DNA of 45,895 nucleotides from assembly GCA_017854255.1 (NCBI GenBank), contig JAFMIA010000019.1, positions 1 to 45,895 on the forward strand. Reading direction: 5' to 3'. The position numbers and the translations under genes were made by a program. The notes beneath the pieces were generated by a model, which was not told the origin of the DNA, ran no database searches, and saw only the letters and a list, made by a program, of their open reading frames with translations. Origin of the DNA: Pseudomonadales bacterium (GTDB lineage: Bacteria > Pseudomonadota > Gammaproteobacteria > Pseudomonadales > Azotimanducaceae). Below are positions 23,403 through 31,756 of this stretch, piece after piece (position 1 is the first letter of the stretch; each line of letters starts with the position of its first letter).

Positions 23403-25277
23403 ATGTCAGTAGTAGAAAAGACGTCAGAAGTAGCAGCAGCCAACGCTGCCGGGGCAGCGGTAGTCGTACGATTTGCCGGAGATTCCGGTGATGGCATGCA
23501 GCTGACGGGTAGCAACTTCACCGAGGCCACCGCGCTTCATGGTAATGACTTGGCGACGTTTCCTGATTTTCCGGCCGAGATTCGAGCGCCGGCTGGTGCA
23601 ACATTTGGGGTTTCAGCGTTTCAGATTTATTTTGGGTCCGATGAAGTGACGACCGCTGGAGACGACCTTGATGTCTTGGTGGTGATGAACCCCGCTGCTT
23701 TGATTACGAATTTAAAGGACTTGCTCCCGGGCGGTTTGATCATCGCCGACAGCGATGCGTTCACCGATAAGAACCTAGCGCGGGCTGGATATAAATCAAA
23801 TCCACTGGAAGATGGCTCGCTCGACGGATACCGCGTCATTGTGATCGAAATCACGAAACGCGTGATTGCCTCTGTTGAGCCCTTCGGCTTGTCGCATAAA
23901 TTTGCGGTTCGGTGTAAGAATATGTGGACGCTCGGGTTGGTTATGTGGTTATTCGACCGAGACCGGTCAATCACAGTTGGTAATCTAGAGAAAAAATTTG
24001 CAAACAAACCGGACATTGCGCAAGCGAATATTGCCGCGCTTAATTCTGGCCACAGCTACGCCGAAACCGCCGAATTACCCAGTGGGGTTGAGGTCTATCA
24101 GATTCCGCGAGCCGAGGTAAAACCTGGGCTATATCGCAATGCAACCGGTAGTGACGCGCTGGCATATGGCCTTATAGCAGGCGGCCGACTGGCGGATATT
24201 CCGATCACCTTTGCGTCCTATCCGATTACGCCAGCTTCGTCCTTGCTGCATACCCTGGCGCAACACAAAGAATTTGATGTCGTGACCTTTCAGGCAGAAG
24301 ACGAAATTGCGGCAGTCTGCGCGGCGATTGGCGCTTCCTTTGGCGGCACACTGGGTGTGACGTCGAGTTCTGGCCCGGGTATCTCTTTAAAAGGCGAAGC
24401 CATCTCGCTAGCGAGTGCGACAGAGTTGCCGCTGGTGATTGTCAACACTCAGCGCGGCGGACCTTCGACGGGGTTGCCGACCAAAACGGAGCAATCGGAT
24501 CTGAACCAAGCCTTGTTTGGTCGCCATGCCGATACAATCTTGCCCGTGATTGCTTCCTCCACGCCATCAGATTGCTTTGATGTTGCAATCGAGGCGGTTC
24601 GCTTGGCAACGCAATTTTCAACACCGGTTTTGTTGCTGAGTGATGGTTACTTAGCCAATGCCTCCGAGCCGTGGTTGGTGCCTGACCTGACGCAGTTCGA
24701 GGCATTTCCGGTCCAGTTCGAGACCAATCCAGAAGGGTTCTCACCGGCCAACCGAAATCCCGAAACCTTATCTCGGGTCTGGGCAAAGCCCGGTACGCCA
24801 GGCCTTGAGCATCGCATCGGCGGGATCGAGAAGGATTATGATACGGGTGATATTTCCTACGACGCGGACAACCACCAAAGGATGACCGATGTCCGTAAAG
24901 CGAAGATCGATGGGATCGCGAAATTCATTCCTGCCCAGACAGTGAGCCAGGGGCCGAGTGCTGGTCATCTTGCTATTGTCGGTTGGGGATCAACCTATGG
25001 TCCCATCCATCAGGCGGTAAAACGGTTGCGCGCGGTTGGGGTGGACGTCAGTCACATCCACATCCGGTATTTGATGCCGTTTCCTGAAAACCTAGGGGAG
25101 CTCTTGCGTGGTTATGAGCAGATCTTGGTGCCAGAGATGAATACAGGGCAGCTGGTCGAAGTGCTTCGATCTAAGTTTTTAATCGATGCCAAACGGCTGA
25201 ATAAGGTATCGGGTCAACCCTTCAAGATCCGAGAAATTGTCGACGCGATCGAATCGCTTCTAGGAGAGTCAGCATGA
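23403..25277 (+). CDS. korA: 2-oxoacid:ferredoxin oxidoreductase, fused gamma/alpha subunit
   Basis: A 624-residue fused subunit of the two-component 2-oxoglutarate (or other 2-oxoacid) ferredoxin oxidoreductase. The N-terminal gamma domain begins VRFAGDSGDGMQLTGSNF. The alpha domain has FASYPITPASSLLHTLAQ and TSSSGPGISLKGEAISLA (CoA and substrate side), and the C-terminal part has IVGWGSTYGPIHQAV. It oxidatively decarboxylates 2-oxoglutarate to succinyl-CoA with reduction of ferredoxin, or runs in reverse. The ATG follows GAGGG at five bases; an upstream in-frame GTG is less well placed. It overlaps korB by ATGA, as is usual. Confidence 0.92.
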   Translation: MSVVEKTSEVAAANAAGAAVVVRFAGDSGDGMQLTGSNFTEATALHGNDLATFPDFPAEIRAPAGATFGVSAFQIYFGSDEVTTAGDDLDVLVVMNPAALITNLKDLLPGGLIIADSDAFTDKNLARAGYKSNPLEDGSLDGYRVIVIEITKRVIASVEPFGLSHKFAVRCKNMWTLGLVMWLFDRDRSITVGNLEKKFANKPDIAQANIAALNSGHSYAETAELPSGVEVYQIPRAEVKPGLYRNATGSDALAYGLIAGGRLADIPITFASYPITPASSLLHTLAQHKEFDVVTFQAEDEIAAVCAAIGASFGGTLGVTSSSGPGISLKGEAISLASATELPLVIVNTQRGGPSTGLPTKTEQSDLNQALFGRHADTILPVIASSTPSDCFDVAIEAVRLATQFSTPVLLLSDGYLANASEPWLVPDLTQFEAFPVQFETNPEGFSPANRNPETLSRVWAKPGTPGLEHRIGGIEKDYDTGDISYDADNHQRMTDVRKAKIDGIAKFIPAQTVSQGPSAGHLAIVGWGSTYGPIHQAVKRLRAVGVDVSHIHIRYLMPFPENLGELLRGYEQILVPEMNTGQLVEVLRSKFLIDAKRLNKVSGQPFKIREIVDAIESLLGESA

Positions 25278-26290
25278 ACGCACCGGTAAAGCTCACACTA
25301 AAAGATTTTAGCACCGACCAGGAAGTCCGTTGGTGCCCGGGTTGTGGCGATTATGCCATTTTGAAGACCATTCAAAAGCTGATGCCAGAACTGGATACGC
25401 CGAAAGAAAATACGGTCTTTGTATCGGGGATTGGTTGCTCCTCCAGATTTCCCTATTACATGGAAACCTATGGATTCCACACAATCCATGGCCGAGCGCC
25501 CGCGATTGCGACCGGCGTAAAGCTTTCGAACCCTGAATTAGATGTATGGGTGGTTACCGGGGATGGAGATGGTCTGAGCATTGGCGGCAATCACATGCTG
25601 CATGTCTTGCGCCGGAATGTGGATCTACAAATTTTGTTGTTTAACAACGAAATCTACGGGTTGACCAAAGGTCAATACTCGCCGACCTCCCAGGTTGGCA
25701 CACGCTCACCGTCGACGCCGGATGGATCGGTTGATTTGCCACTGCGGCCCTGCACCTTCGCCTTGGGTGCTGGCGCAAGATTTGTCGCCCGAACGATCGA
25801 TACCGAGGCCAAGCATATGACGCCCGTGCTCAAGCGAGCGCACGCGCATAAAGGCGCCTCTTTTGTCGAGATTTATCAAAATTGCCCGGTCTATAATGAC
25901 GGCATCTTCGACTATATTAAGGATAAGAAGTCCGCCGCGGATTCAAGACTGGTTTTGGCGCATGGCGAGCCCATGTTATTTGGGGTTGATAACCAAAAAG
26001 GCCTTCGATTGAACACGGCCACCTTGCAATTAGAGGTCGTAACGCTCGGAGAAGCGGACGTAACCGTTGATGATATTATGGTGCACGATGAGACCAATTT
26101 GGTCTTGGCCCAGATGTTGGCAGCGCTTTCGACGCCGGACTTTCCAGAGGCCGTTGGCGTACTGTATTGCAAGCAAGAAGTGTCTTATGAAAGTTCAGTT
26201 TATGAGCAGATTAAAACGGTTCGTGCAAAGAAGGGTGTGGTCGACTTTAATGAGGTGTTGCGTCGGGGTCATACTTGGACGGTAAGCTGA
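25274..26290 (+). CDS. korB: 2-oxoacid:ferredoxin oxidoreductase, beta subunit
   Basis: A 338-residue ThDP and iron-sulfur subunit. Cysteines at 21 and 24 (WCPGCGD), 55 (GIGCSS) and 204 (YQNCPVYN) are the four expected ligands of the single [4Fe-4S] cluster. The cofactor motif GDGDGLSIGGNH is at 97-108 and the metal-binding NNEIYGLTKGQ follows. Such two-subunit enzymes occur in aerobes as well as anaerobes. It is fully coupled to korA and the transcript should end at the strong hairpin just downstream. Specificity for 2-oxoglutarate over other 2-oxoacids is inferred from the architecture. Confidence 0.93.
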   Translation: MNAPVKLTLKDFSTDQEVRWCPGCGDYAILKTIQKLMPELDTPKENTVFVSGIGCSSRFPYYMETYGFHTIHGRAPAIATGVKLSNPELDVWVVTGDGDGLSIGGNHMLHVLRRNVDLQILLFNNEIYGLTKGQYSPTSQVGTRSPSTPDGSVDLPLRPCTFALGAGARFVARTIDTEAKHMTPVLKRAHAHKGASFVEIYQNCPVYNDGIFDYIKDKKSAADSRLVLAHGEPMLFGVDNQKGLRLNTATLQLEVVTLGEADVTVDDIMVHDETNLVLAQMLAALSTPDFPEAVGVLYCKQEVSYESSVYEQIKTVRAKKGVVDFNEVLRRGHTWTVS

Positions 26291-26313
26291 GCAAATGCTT
26301 TGAGTCAATAAAG

Positions 26314-26334
26314 GCCAGCGCAAGCTGGCTTTTT
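26314..26334 (+). terminator. Intrinsic terminator after korAB
   Basis: GCCAGC and GCTGGC form a perfect 6-bp stem closed by a GCAA (GNRA) tetraloop and followed at once by five T residues. It lies 24 bases after the korB stop codon and is the clearest terminator in the window. Confidence 0.93.
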
Positions 26335-26401
26335 ATTGTCTCGAAATTCGATCTGTAAAGGGTTGCCAGACAGCCGGATACTGGAATGATAGGGGTTCTA
26401 A

Positions 26402-27466
26402 ATGACTGATTTTAAAGCAGAAGATAATACTGGTACCGTGCCTGTACAAGCCCGTCACTATGTCGATATAGAGGCGCTCACCGCGTTTATGATGGCATCG
26501 GTTGCGGGCTTTCAAGGCCCCATGAGTATTGAAGAATTTGCAGGTGGGCAATCAAACCCAACGTATCTGCTAACAACCCCTGGCCGGCGATATGTGTTGC
26601 GGCGCAAGCCCCCAGGGGAGTTGCTCAAATCAGCCCATGCGGTGGATCGTGAGTACAAAGTGCTCACGGGTCTTGCGGATGCGGATGTCCCAACGGCCAG
26701 GACTTTTGCCTTGTGCACCGATGATTCGGTTATCGGAACCTGGTTTTACGTAATGGAATATTTGGATGGACGGGTGATATGGGATGCAACGCACGGTCCT
26801 TACGCCCCGCAAGAACGGTTTGAAATCTGGGACGCGGCCAACCTTGCTGTCGCCAAATTGCACAGCGTTGATTATAAGCAAGTCGGCTTGAGCGACTTTG
26901 GGAAGGAATCTGATTATATAGCGCGACAATTATCGCGATGGGGTGGTCAGTACGAGTATACGAAAACCGTTGATAATCCTTACATGGATAACCTGCTTGC
27001 GTATTTGCCGGCCAATATACCAAGCAGTAATGATTGCACCATCGTTCATGGTGACCTTCAGATTGCGAACATGATGATGCATAAAGATCGCAACGAAGTG
27101 ATCGGTATTCTGGATTGGGAACTCAGTACCCTAGGGTGCCCGATCGCCGATTTTGCGTACCTGTGCCGGCCTTATCGAGATGCTTTGCGGGGCGTCGATG
27201 TCGCGGCCTTGGGGATCCCGTCCGAGGAGGCCTTCGTTGAGGCTTATTGTGCGCGGACCGGGCGCGCTGGGATAGCCGAATGGGATTATTATCTTGCCTT
27301 TAACATGTTCAAAATGGCGGCAATACTACAAGGCATCGCCAAGCGCGTGCTGGACGGCACAGCGGCCAGTCAGCATGCCGAAGCTGCCGGCGCTGGGGCG
27401 TTTAATATGGCGAAATTGGCCTGGGCGCAAATTGACTCGTCTGTGAACCTCGATGACCTCGACTAA
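26402..27466 (+). CDS. Phosphotransferase (aminoglycoside-phosphotransferase fold), ACAD10/11-associated type
   Basis: A 354-residue kinase-like protein. The nucleotide-binding lysine region is RRYVLRRKPPGELL (62-75), the catalytic loop is HGDLQIANMM (His216, Asp218, Asn223) and the metal site is ILDWELSTLG (Asp238). The RKPPGELLKSAHAVDREYKVL pattern marks the branch fused to or encoded beside acyl-CoA dehydrogenases (human ACAD10/ACAD11), where 4-hydroxy acids are phosphorylated before beta-oxidation. That suggests a hydroxyacyl kinase role in this lipid-rich context; not proven. Its end converges on the CMD gene, 10 bp away. Confidence 0.85.
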   Translation: MTDFKAEDNTGTVPVQARHYVDIEALTAFMMASVAGFQGPMSIEEFAGGQSNPTYLLTTPGRRYVLRRKPPGELLKSAHAVDREYKVLTGLADADVPTARTFALCTDDSVIGTWFYVMEYLDGRVIWDATHGPYAPQERFEIWDAANLAVAKLHSVDYKQVGLSDFGKESDYIARQLSRWGGQYEYTKTVDNPYMDNLLAYLPANIPSSNDCTIVHGDLQIANMMMHKDRNEVIGILDWELSTLGCPIADFAYLCRPYRDALRGVDVAALGIPSEEAFVEAYCARTGRAGIAEWDYYLAFNMFKMAAILQGIAKRVLDGTAASQHAEAAGAGAFNMAKLAWAQIDSSVNLDDLD

Positions 27467-27476
27467 GCCCGTCTCA

Positions 27477-28028
27477 TTACTTCATGACGGGCAGGTCTGG
27501 ATCCAACTGAACGCCAAAGGTATTTAAGGCCATCGACACCAGCTGGTATTGCCCGACCGTAAAGACGAGATCCATGAGTTGCTGCTGAGAGTAGTGGCTG
27601 GCCAGGGCCTGCCAAGTTCGGTCGGTGACAAAGGCGTCGGCTCTGAGTTCGTCCGCGGCGGTCAACAGCCAGGCATCCTGTGGTCCCCAGCTTGGGTCAG
27701 TTGGGCCGACTTTGATGGCCTCGATCTCCAAATCGCTGAGTCCGGCTTTCTGCCCGATGAGCACGTGTTGCCCCCACTCGTAGCCAGATTGGCATAGCCA
27801 ACCGACTCTCAGGATCAGAATTTCTCGATCGCGCGGGGACAATTTTGACTTGTGGAGGATGTGGTTTGCAAAAACCATCCAACGTTTGGCCAATGCTTCA
27901 TGATTGGCCAGGGTCAAAAAAATATTTTGGACGCGTCCGCGCATGACCTGAGGCGCCAGCAACGCTCTCTGGGACTCGGTCCAGTCAGATTCCTCAACAG
28001 GATTGATTCTCGGTTCGGTTAAACGCAT
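27477..28028 (-). CDS. Carboxymuconolactone decarboxylase-like (AhpD-superfamily) protein
   Basis: A 183-residue all-helical protein. The core PRDREILILRVGWLCQSGYEWGQH contains the conserved Cys, Glu and His of the CMD/AhpD superfamily, though only one cysteine of the AhpD Cys-x-x-Cys pair is present. Members are peroxidase partners or ring-cleavage decarboxylases, so the exact reaction is uncertain. The ATG follows AAGGA. It is divergent from the GST gene (91 bp gap), with which it may share control. Confidence 0.8.
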   Translation of the reverse strand: MRLTEPRINPVEESDWTESQRALLAPQVMRGRVQNIFLTLANHEALAKRWMVFANHILHKSKLSPRDREILILRVGWLCQSGYEWGQHVLIGQKAGLSDLEIEAIKVGPTDPSWGPQDAWLLTAADELRADAFVTDRTWQALASHYSQQQLMDLVFTVGQYQLVSMALNTFGVQLDPDLPVMK

Positions 28029-28119
28029 GCTAGGTCCTTCTTTTGATGTGCGCTCTATACTAGCGCGAAAGTGTCAAGGTGTGGCGCGCGACGGCGCCAC
28101 CGTTTACTCAGGAGTTGTT

Positions 28120-29031
28120 ATGCCAGATTTTATTCTCCATCAATATGCGGGATCGCCGTTCTCAGAGAAAGTAAGACTATTGATGGGCTATCTTGATTTG
28201 CCCAGTCAACAGGTCGAAATACCCGTGATTATGCCGCGTCCTCAGTTGATGCCCCTGACGGGCGGTTATCGGCGAACGCCTGTCTTACAACGCGGGCGCG
28301 AGATGTATTGTGACACGGCGCTGATTGCGAAAATTCTGATCGCCCAAGGCGAGGGGCAGGCATTGTTGCCCCAAGCGCAACGCGCGGTGATTGAAACGGT
28401 TGCCTATTGGGCAGACACATTTTTATTTCGCGTTGTCGTCGCGGTGGCCTTCCAGCCGAAAGCGCTTTCCGGTAATCCGCTTTTCGAAAGCGACGCCGAG
28501 GCGGCTGCTTTTATGGCAGATCGCGCAGAATTCTCAAAGGGGTCAACGGCCTTGCAGATGGATTTGGCCGTTGCGTTGTCGCATTTCGATCTTTGGTTAC
28601 ATCAAATGAACAGTCAGCTGGGGGCCCAAGCCTTTTTGTTTGGGCAGGCCCCAACCCTTGCGGACTTCTCGGTTTACCATTGTCTTTGGTTTATTGCGGA
28701 ACGCCCGGCGCTTGTTGCCGACCTGGCGGTCTTTCCAGAGGTGATGCGGTGGTTCGCTCAGATGACGGCCTTTGGCCATGGCCGGGTTCAGCCAATGGGC
28801 GCAGAGGATGCTTTGCAGCTTGCGGCATCAGAACCGTTTTTGGCGAAACAAAAAGTGCTGTCGCCCAGCGTTTCGGTTTGTCCAATCGATTACGGCTTGC
28901 AACCGGTTACGGGGGCGTTGGTCGAAGCCGAGCATGTGCCCGATGCCTATTCTGTTTTAAGAGATGAGCCGGGGCTGGGTGAGGTATTGGTGCATTTCCC
29001 GCGGTTAGGGTTTCGGTGCGTAGATCTTTAA
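28120..29031 (+). CDS. Glutathione S-transferase family protein with C-terminal extension
   Basis: A 303-residue protein with an N-terminal thioredoxin-like GST domain (FILHQYAGSPFSEKVRLLMGYLDL, residues 4-27). Ser12 or Ser15 is the likely thiol-activating position, followed by TPVLQRG and the usual DTALI glutathione-binding loop, then an all-helical domain with LADFSVYHCLWF. About 80 residues follow, including DYGLQPVTGAL, an extension seen in some bacterial GSTs. The ATG follows GGAG; further upstream codons are open but overlap the CMD leader. Its stop shares TTAA with the stop of the convergent S33 peptidase gene. Confidence 0.82.
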   Translation: MPDFILHQYAGSPFSEKVRLLMGYLDLPSQQVEIPVIMPRPQLMPLTGGYRRTPVLQRGREMYCDTALIAKILIAQGEGQALLPQAQRAVIETVAYWADTFLFRVVVAVAFQPKALSGNPLFESDAEAAAFMADRAEFSKGSTALQMDLAVALSHFDLWLHQMNSQLGAQAFLFGQAPTLADFSVYHCLWFIAERPALVADLAVFPEVMRWFAQMTAFGHGRVQPMGAEDALQLAASEPFLAKQKVLSPSVSVCPIDYGLQPVTGALVEAEHVPDAYSVLRDEPGLGEVLVHFPRLGFRCVDL

Positions 29032-29885
29032 TCCCAACGCTGGATAAATTGGTTAATCACCCTTTTAAGACGATGGGGTTGCTCCTCCCAAATCGCGTGG
29101 CTGGCGTCTGGGATTTCATGGAATACGCCCTGAGGCAGTCGCTTGGCGTATCGTGCGCCGGTTTTTGGCGTGGCCTCGTCGTGCTCACCGCAAACAATCA
29201 AGGTTGGGCAATGGACGTCTTGAAGACGATGGGTTTGATCAAAGTCGGCGAGGGTGCCGGTTGCTGAGAATTCGCTGCTACCCCACATATGTTGATAGAT
29301 GGCGGCGCCCCGAGGATTTTTTCGAGCCAGCATCGCTTTTAGCTTCTTGGGTCGTCTGAGGACATGGCGGCTGTAATACAAAGCAAGCGCCTCTTGGTAG
29401 ACCAACGCATCGGTTGCGCCAACGGCTTGGCAGGCTTGAATCACGCGTTGCGTGTCTTTGGGTAAGGCTTTGATTAATCGGTTGGCATCTTTTTGCCAAT
29501 CGACGGCGGATAGCATGGGCGACTGCAGCACCATGGACCGGATGCCTCGACCACCCACTTTTAAGTAATACTCAAGCGCAAGGGTCGTGCCCCAAGAGCC
29601 GCCCATTAAATGAAAATCTTTAAGGCCCCAAGCCGCAACCAGTAACTGAAGTTCCTGCACAAAGGTCGAAATCCGCCACCGGCGTTGACTAAGATCACTG
29701 CTTTTGCCTGAACCCAGTTGGGTATAAGCATACACTTTTCGATTTTCCGACAACTTAAAGACATTGCCATTTGGATTATGGGTCCCGCCTGGGCCGCCGT
29801 GCAGCCAAATCACGGGCAATCGATCCGTGGTTTTACCCTTTGCCGTGAAGTGGGTCCTTCCGAGTCGGTGTTCGATAAACGACAT
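29028..29885 (-). CDS. Alpha/beta-hydrolase, proline iminopeptidase-like (S33 family)
   Basis: A 285-residue hydrolase with the S33 signature: WLHGGPGGTHNP near the oxyanion hole, nucleophile Ser in GGSWGTT, Asp in GEHDEATP and His in DASHAIWEE, so the triad is complete. Family enzymes release N-terminal proline or other residues from small peptides, and some act on peptide-like esters. The ATG lies six bases after GGAG; an in-frame TTG just before it is less well placed. It follows the M20 gene by nine bases on the same strand and is probably the last gene of the ChaC-M20-S33 operon. Confidence 0.87.
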   Translation of the reverse strand: MSFIEHRLGRTHFTAKGKTTDRLPVIWLHGGPGGTHNPNGNVFKLSENRKVYAYTQLGSGKSSDLSQRRWRISTFVQELQLLVAAWGLKDFHLMGGSWGTTLALEYYLKVGGRGIRSMVLQSPMLSAVDWQKDANRLIKALPKDTQRVIQACQAVGATDALVYQEALALYYSRHVLRRPKKLKAMLARKNPRGAAIYQHMWGSSEFSATGTLADFDQTHRLQDVHCPTLIVCGEHDEATPKTGARYAKRLPQGVFHEIPDASHAIWEEQPHRLKRVINQFIQRWD

Positions 29886-29894
29886 CAAAGTCTC

Positions 29895-31061
29895 CTAGGC
29901 AGGGAGTAATTGCGCGACCAGGTTCGACCAATAACTGGCCCCAATTGGCAAAATATCATCATTAAAATCATAACCTGGGTTGTGAATCATACAGGAGCCT
30001 TCACCGTCGCCATTACCAATCCAGATGTAGCAGCCTGGTTTCTCAAGCAACATATAAGCAAAATCCTCAGAGCCCATGGAGGGTTTTGGGTTTCGATTAA
30101 CGGCTTCGGTGCCGCTGGTTGCAATTGCTGCGCGGGCGGCAAACTCGGTTTCCTCGACGCTGTTGACCGTTGGCGGGTAGCGACGCTCATAGCGATACTC
30201 AACGGTTGCCCCGAAGCTGCTGGCAATACCGGATGCGATGCGCTCGATGCTGTGCTCGAATTGCGTTTGGACCCGAACTGAAAAACATCGGGTGCAGCCG
30301 GCAATGCGGACCTGATCCGGAATGACATTATAAGCATCGCCGCCCTCGAACTGGGTCACGCTCAGTACGGCAGGTTCTTGAGGATTAATTTCTCGCGCAA
30401 CCAGCGTCTGAAGTGCCTCCACGATTTTGGTACCGATAAGGATTGGGTCGATCGCTTGTTGAGGAATGGCCGCGTGCCCCCCGCGACCCACAACCGTAAT
30501 GTCGAAAATGTCAAAGGCGGCCATCATCGGGCCCGGCTTAACTGCAAAATGACCGACCGGAATGCCGGGGATATTGTGCATGCCGTAGACCGCCTCGACT
30601 GGAAACTGCTCGAATAACCCCGCTTCAATCATGGTTTTGGCGCCGCCTTCATTTTCTTCCGCGGGTTGGAAGATGAAATGAACGGTGCCGCTGAAAGTCT
30701 CAGCTTTGGCAAGGTAGGCCGCGGCGCCAAGTAACATACAGGTATGACCGTCATGCCCGCAGGCGTGCATGACTCCGGGTGTCTTAGACGCATGGCTAAA
30801 GGTGTTGGCTTCGACGATCGGTAGGGCATCTAGATCGGCTCGCAAACCAATGGCGCGATTGCCGCCACCTTTGGTCAAGGTGCCGACAACACCCGTGCCC
30901 GCAATGCCCTCGTGGACTGTGAGTCCGAATTCACGTAACCGTTCCGCAACAAAAGCCGCTGTCTCGTACTCTTTAAAGGCCATCTCAGGATGGGCGTGAA
31001 TATGTTGACGCCAAGTTTTCAGGCGTTCGGCTTGTTCGACGATTTCAGGGATTAAGTTCAA
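29895..31061 (-). CDS. M20D-family amidohydrolase (aminoacylase/hippurate hydrolase-like)
   Basis: A 388-residue dinuclear metallohydrolase with HACGHDGHT (Cys101, His103, Asp104), the dimerisation domain GRGGHAAIPQQAIDP, and FQPAEENEGGA carrying the catalytic glutamate pair. These enzymes cleave N-acyl amino acids such as hippurate, N-acetylcysteine conjugates or indole-acetyl amino acids. The start is taken as TTG because the 3' end of the upstream ChaC gene contains AGGTGATC, a strong anti-16S match, five bases before it; an ATG nine codons earlier lacks this. The ChaC stop TGA lies within that ribosome site, so the two are translationally coupled. Confidence 0.88.
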   Translation of the reverse strand: MNLIPEIVEQAERLKTWRQHIHAHPEMAFKEYETAAFVAERLREFGLTVHEGIAGTGVVGTLTKGGGNRAIGLRADLDALPIVEANTFSHASKTPGVMHACGHDGHTCMLLGAAAYLAKAETFSGTVHFIFQPAEENEGGAKTMIEAGLFEQFPVEAVYGMHNIPGIPVGHFAVKPGPMMAAFDIFDITVVGRGGHAAIPQQAIDPILIGTKIVEALQTLVAREINPQEPAVLSVTQFEGGDAYNVIPDQVRIAGCTRCFSVRVQTQFEHSIERIASGIASSFGATVEYRYERRYPPTVNSVEETEFAARAAIATSGTEAVNRNPKPSMGSEDFAYMLLEKPGCYIWIGNGDGEGSCMIHNPGYDFNDDILPIGASYWSNLVAQLLPA

Positions 31062-31066
31062 TGTGA

Positions 31067-31672
31067 TCACCTCATTAGTGGATGCCATGGTACCAGAGCC
31101 TTTTCAATCTGTAATCTAATCAGGGCGCGGCGGGGAGGCTCCGGACTGCCTAATCGTTCTAAGGCTAAGGCGATACCCTCGAGGTGGTCATCGGCTTCGT
31201 TGAGACATTGGCTGGCCCAGTGCAGGTGTTGGAAATACGCAAGGTTGGTGCCGCTTGGCCCGCATGCCGCCTGAATTTGCGCGGCCAAAAGGGTCTCGCT
31301 CGGGCTGCCGAGATCCCAAGGGTTCCCGGGCTGTGCGATGTAGGTCATGGCTTGAATCACCTGGCCCGTATCCAGCGTCAGACTGATGCTTTGTTGGCCA
31401 TAGCCATTTTGCTCTCTTTGATCGAGTTGGCTCATCGTCTGAACAAGCTGCGCCTGCTCGATACAGTAGGCTATGCCAAGGGTCTCAGCACCGGCAACCT
31501 GCCGCAGGGTTGCCACGGCGCCGGGTCGTTCGAGCGTGCCGCGGTGATCGGTTGAGGCTTGCCAAAACCGACGTTGAAAACCTGAAAGCCGCGCAATCTT
31601 CGCCGCGGTGTAGGGCATGTCGGGTCGCCAGAGAATCGAGCCGTAGCCGAATAGCCAAATTGATTGTGTCAT
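31067..31672 (-). CDS. chaC: Glutathione-specific gamma-glutamylcyclotransferase (ChaC-like)
   Basis: A 201-residue protein of the gamma-glutamylcyclotransferase fold. The substrate-binding motif is FGYGSILWRP at residues 8-17 and the catalytic acid is Glu87 in LDQREQNGY. ChaC proteins split glutathione, or its gamma-glutamyl conjugates, into 5-oxoproline and Cys-Gly. It heads a minus-strand operon with the M20 amidohydrolase and S33 peptidase and lies close to a GST gene, so a role in glutathione-conjugate breakdown is a reasonable inference. No strong Shine-Dalgarno precedes the ATG. It is divergent from the Gfo/Idh/MocA gene. Confidence 0.87.
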   Translation of the reverse strand: MTQSIWLFGYGSILWRPDMPYTAAKIARLSGFQRRFWQASTDHRGTLERPGAVATLRQVAGAETLGIAYCIEQAQLVQTMSQLDQREQNGYGQQSISLTLDTGQVIQAMTYIAQPGNPWDLGSPSETLLAAQIQAACGPSGTNLAYFQHLHWASQCLNEADDHLEGIALALERLGSPEPPRRALIRLQIEKALVPWHPLMR

Positions 31673-31756
31673 GGCAAAAGCTTACCGTTGGTTCCGGGCG
31701 AGCGCTATGTTTTGGTTCTTAAAACAGGCAAAATCAGATGTTGAAAGGAAGCCTTA

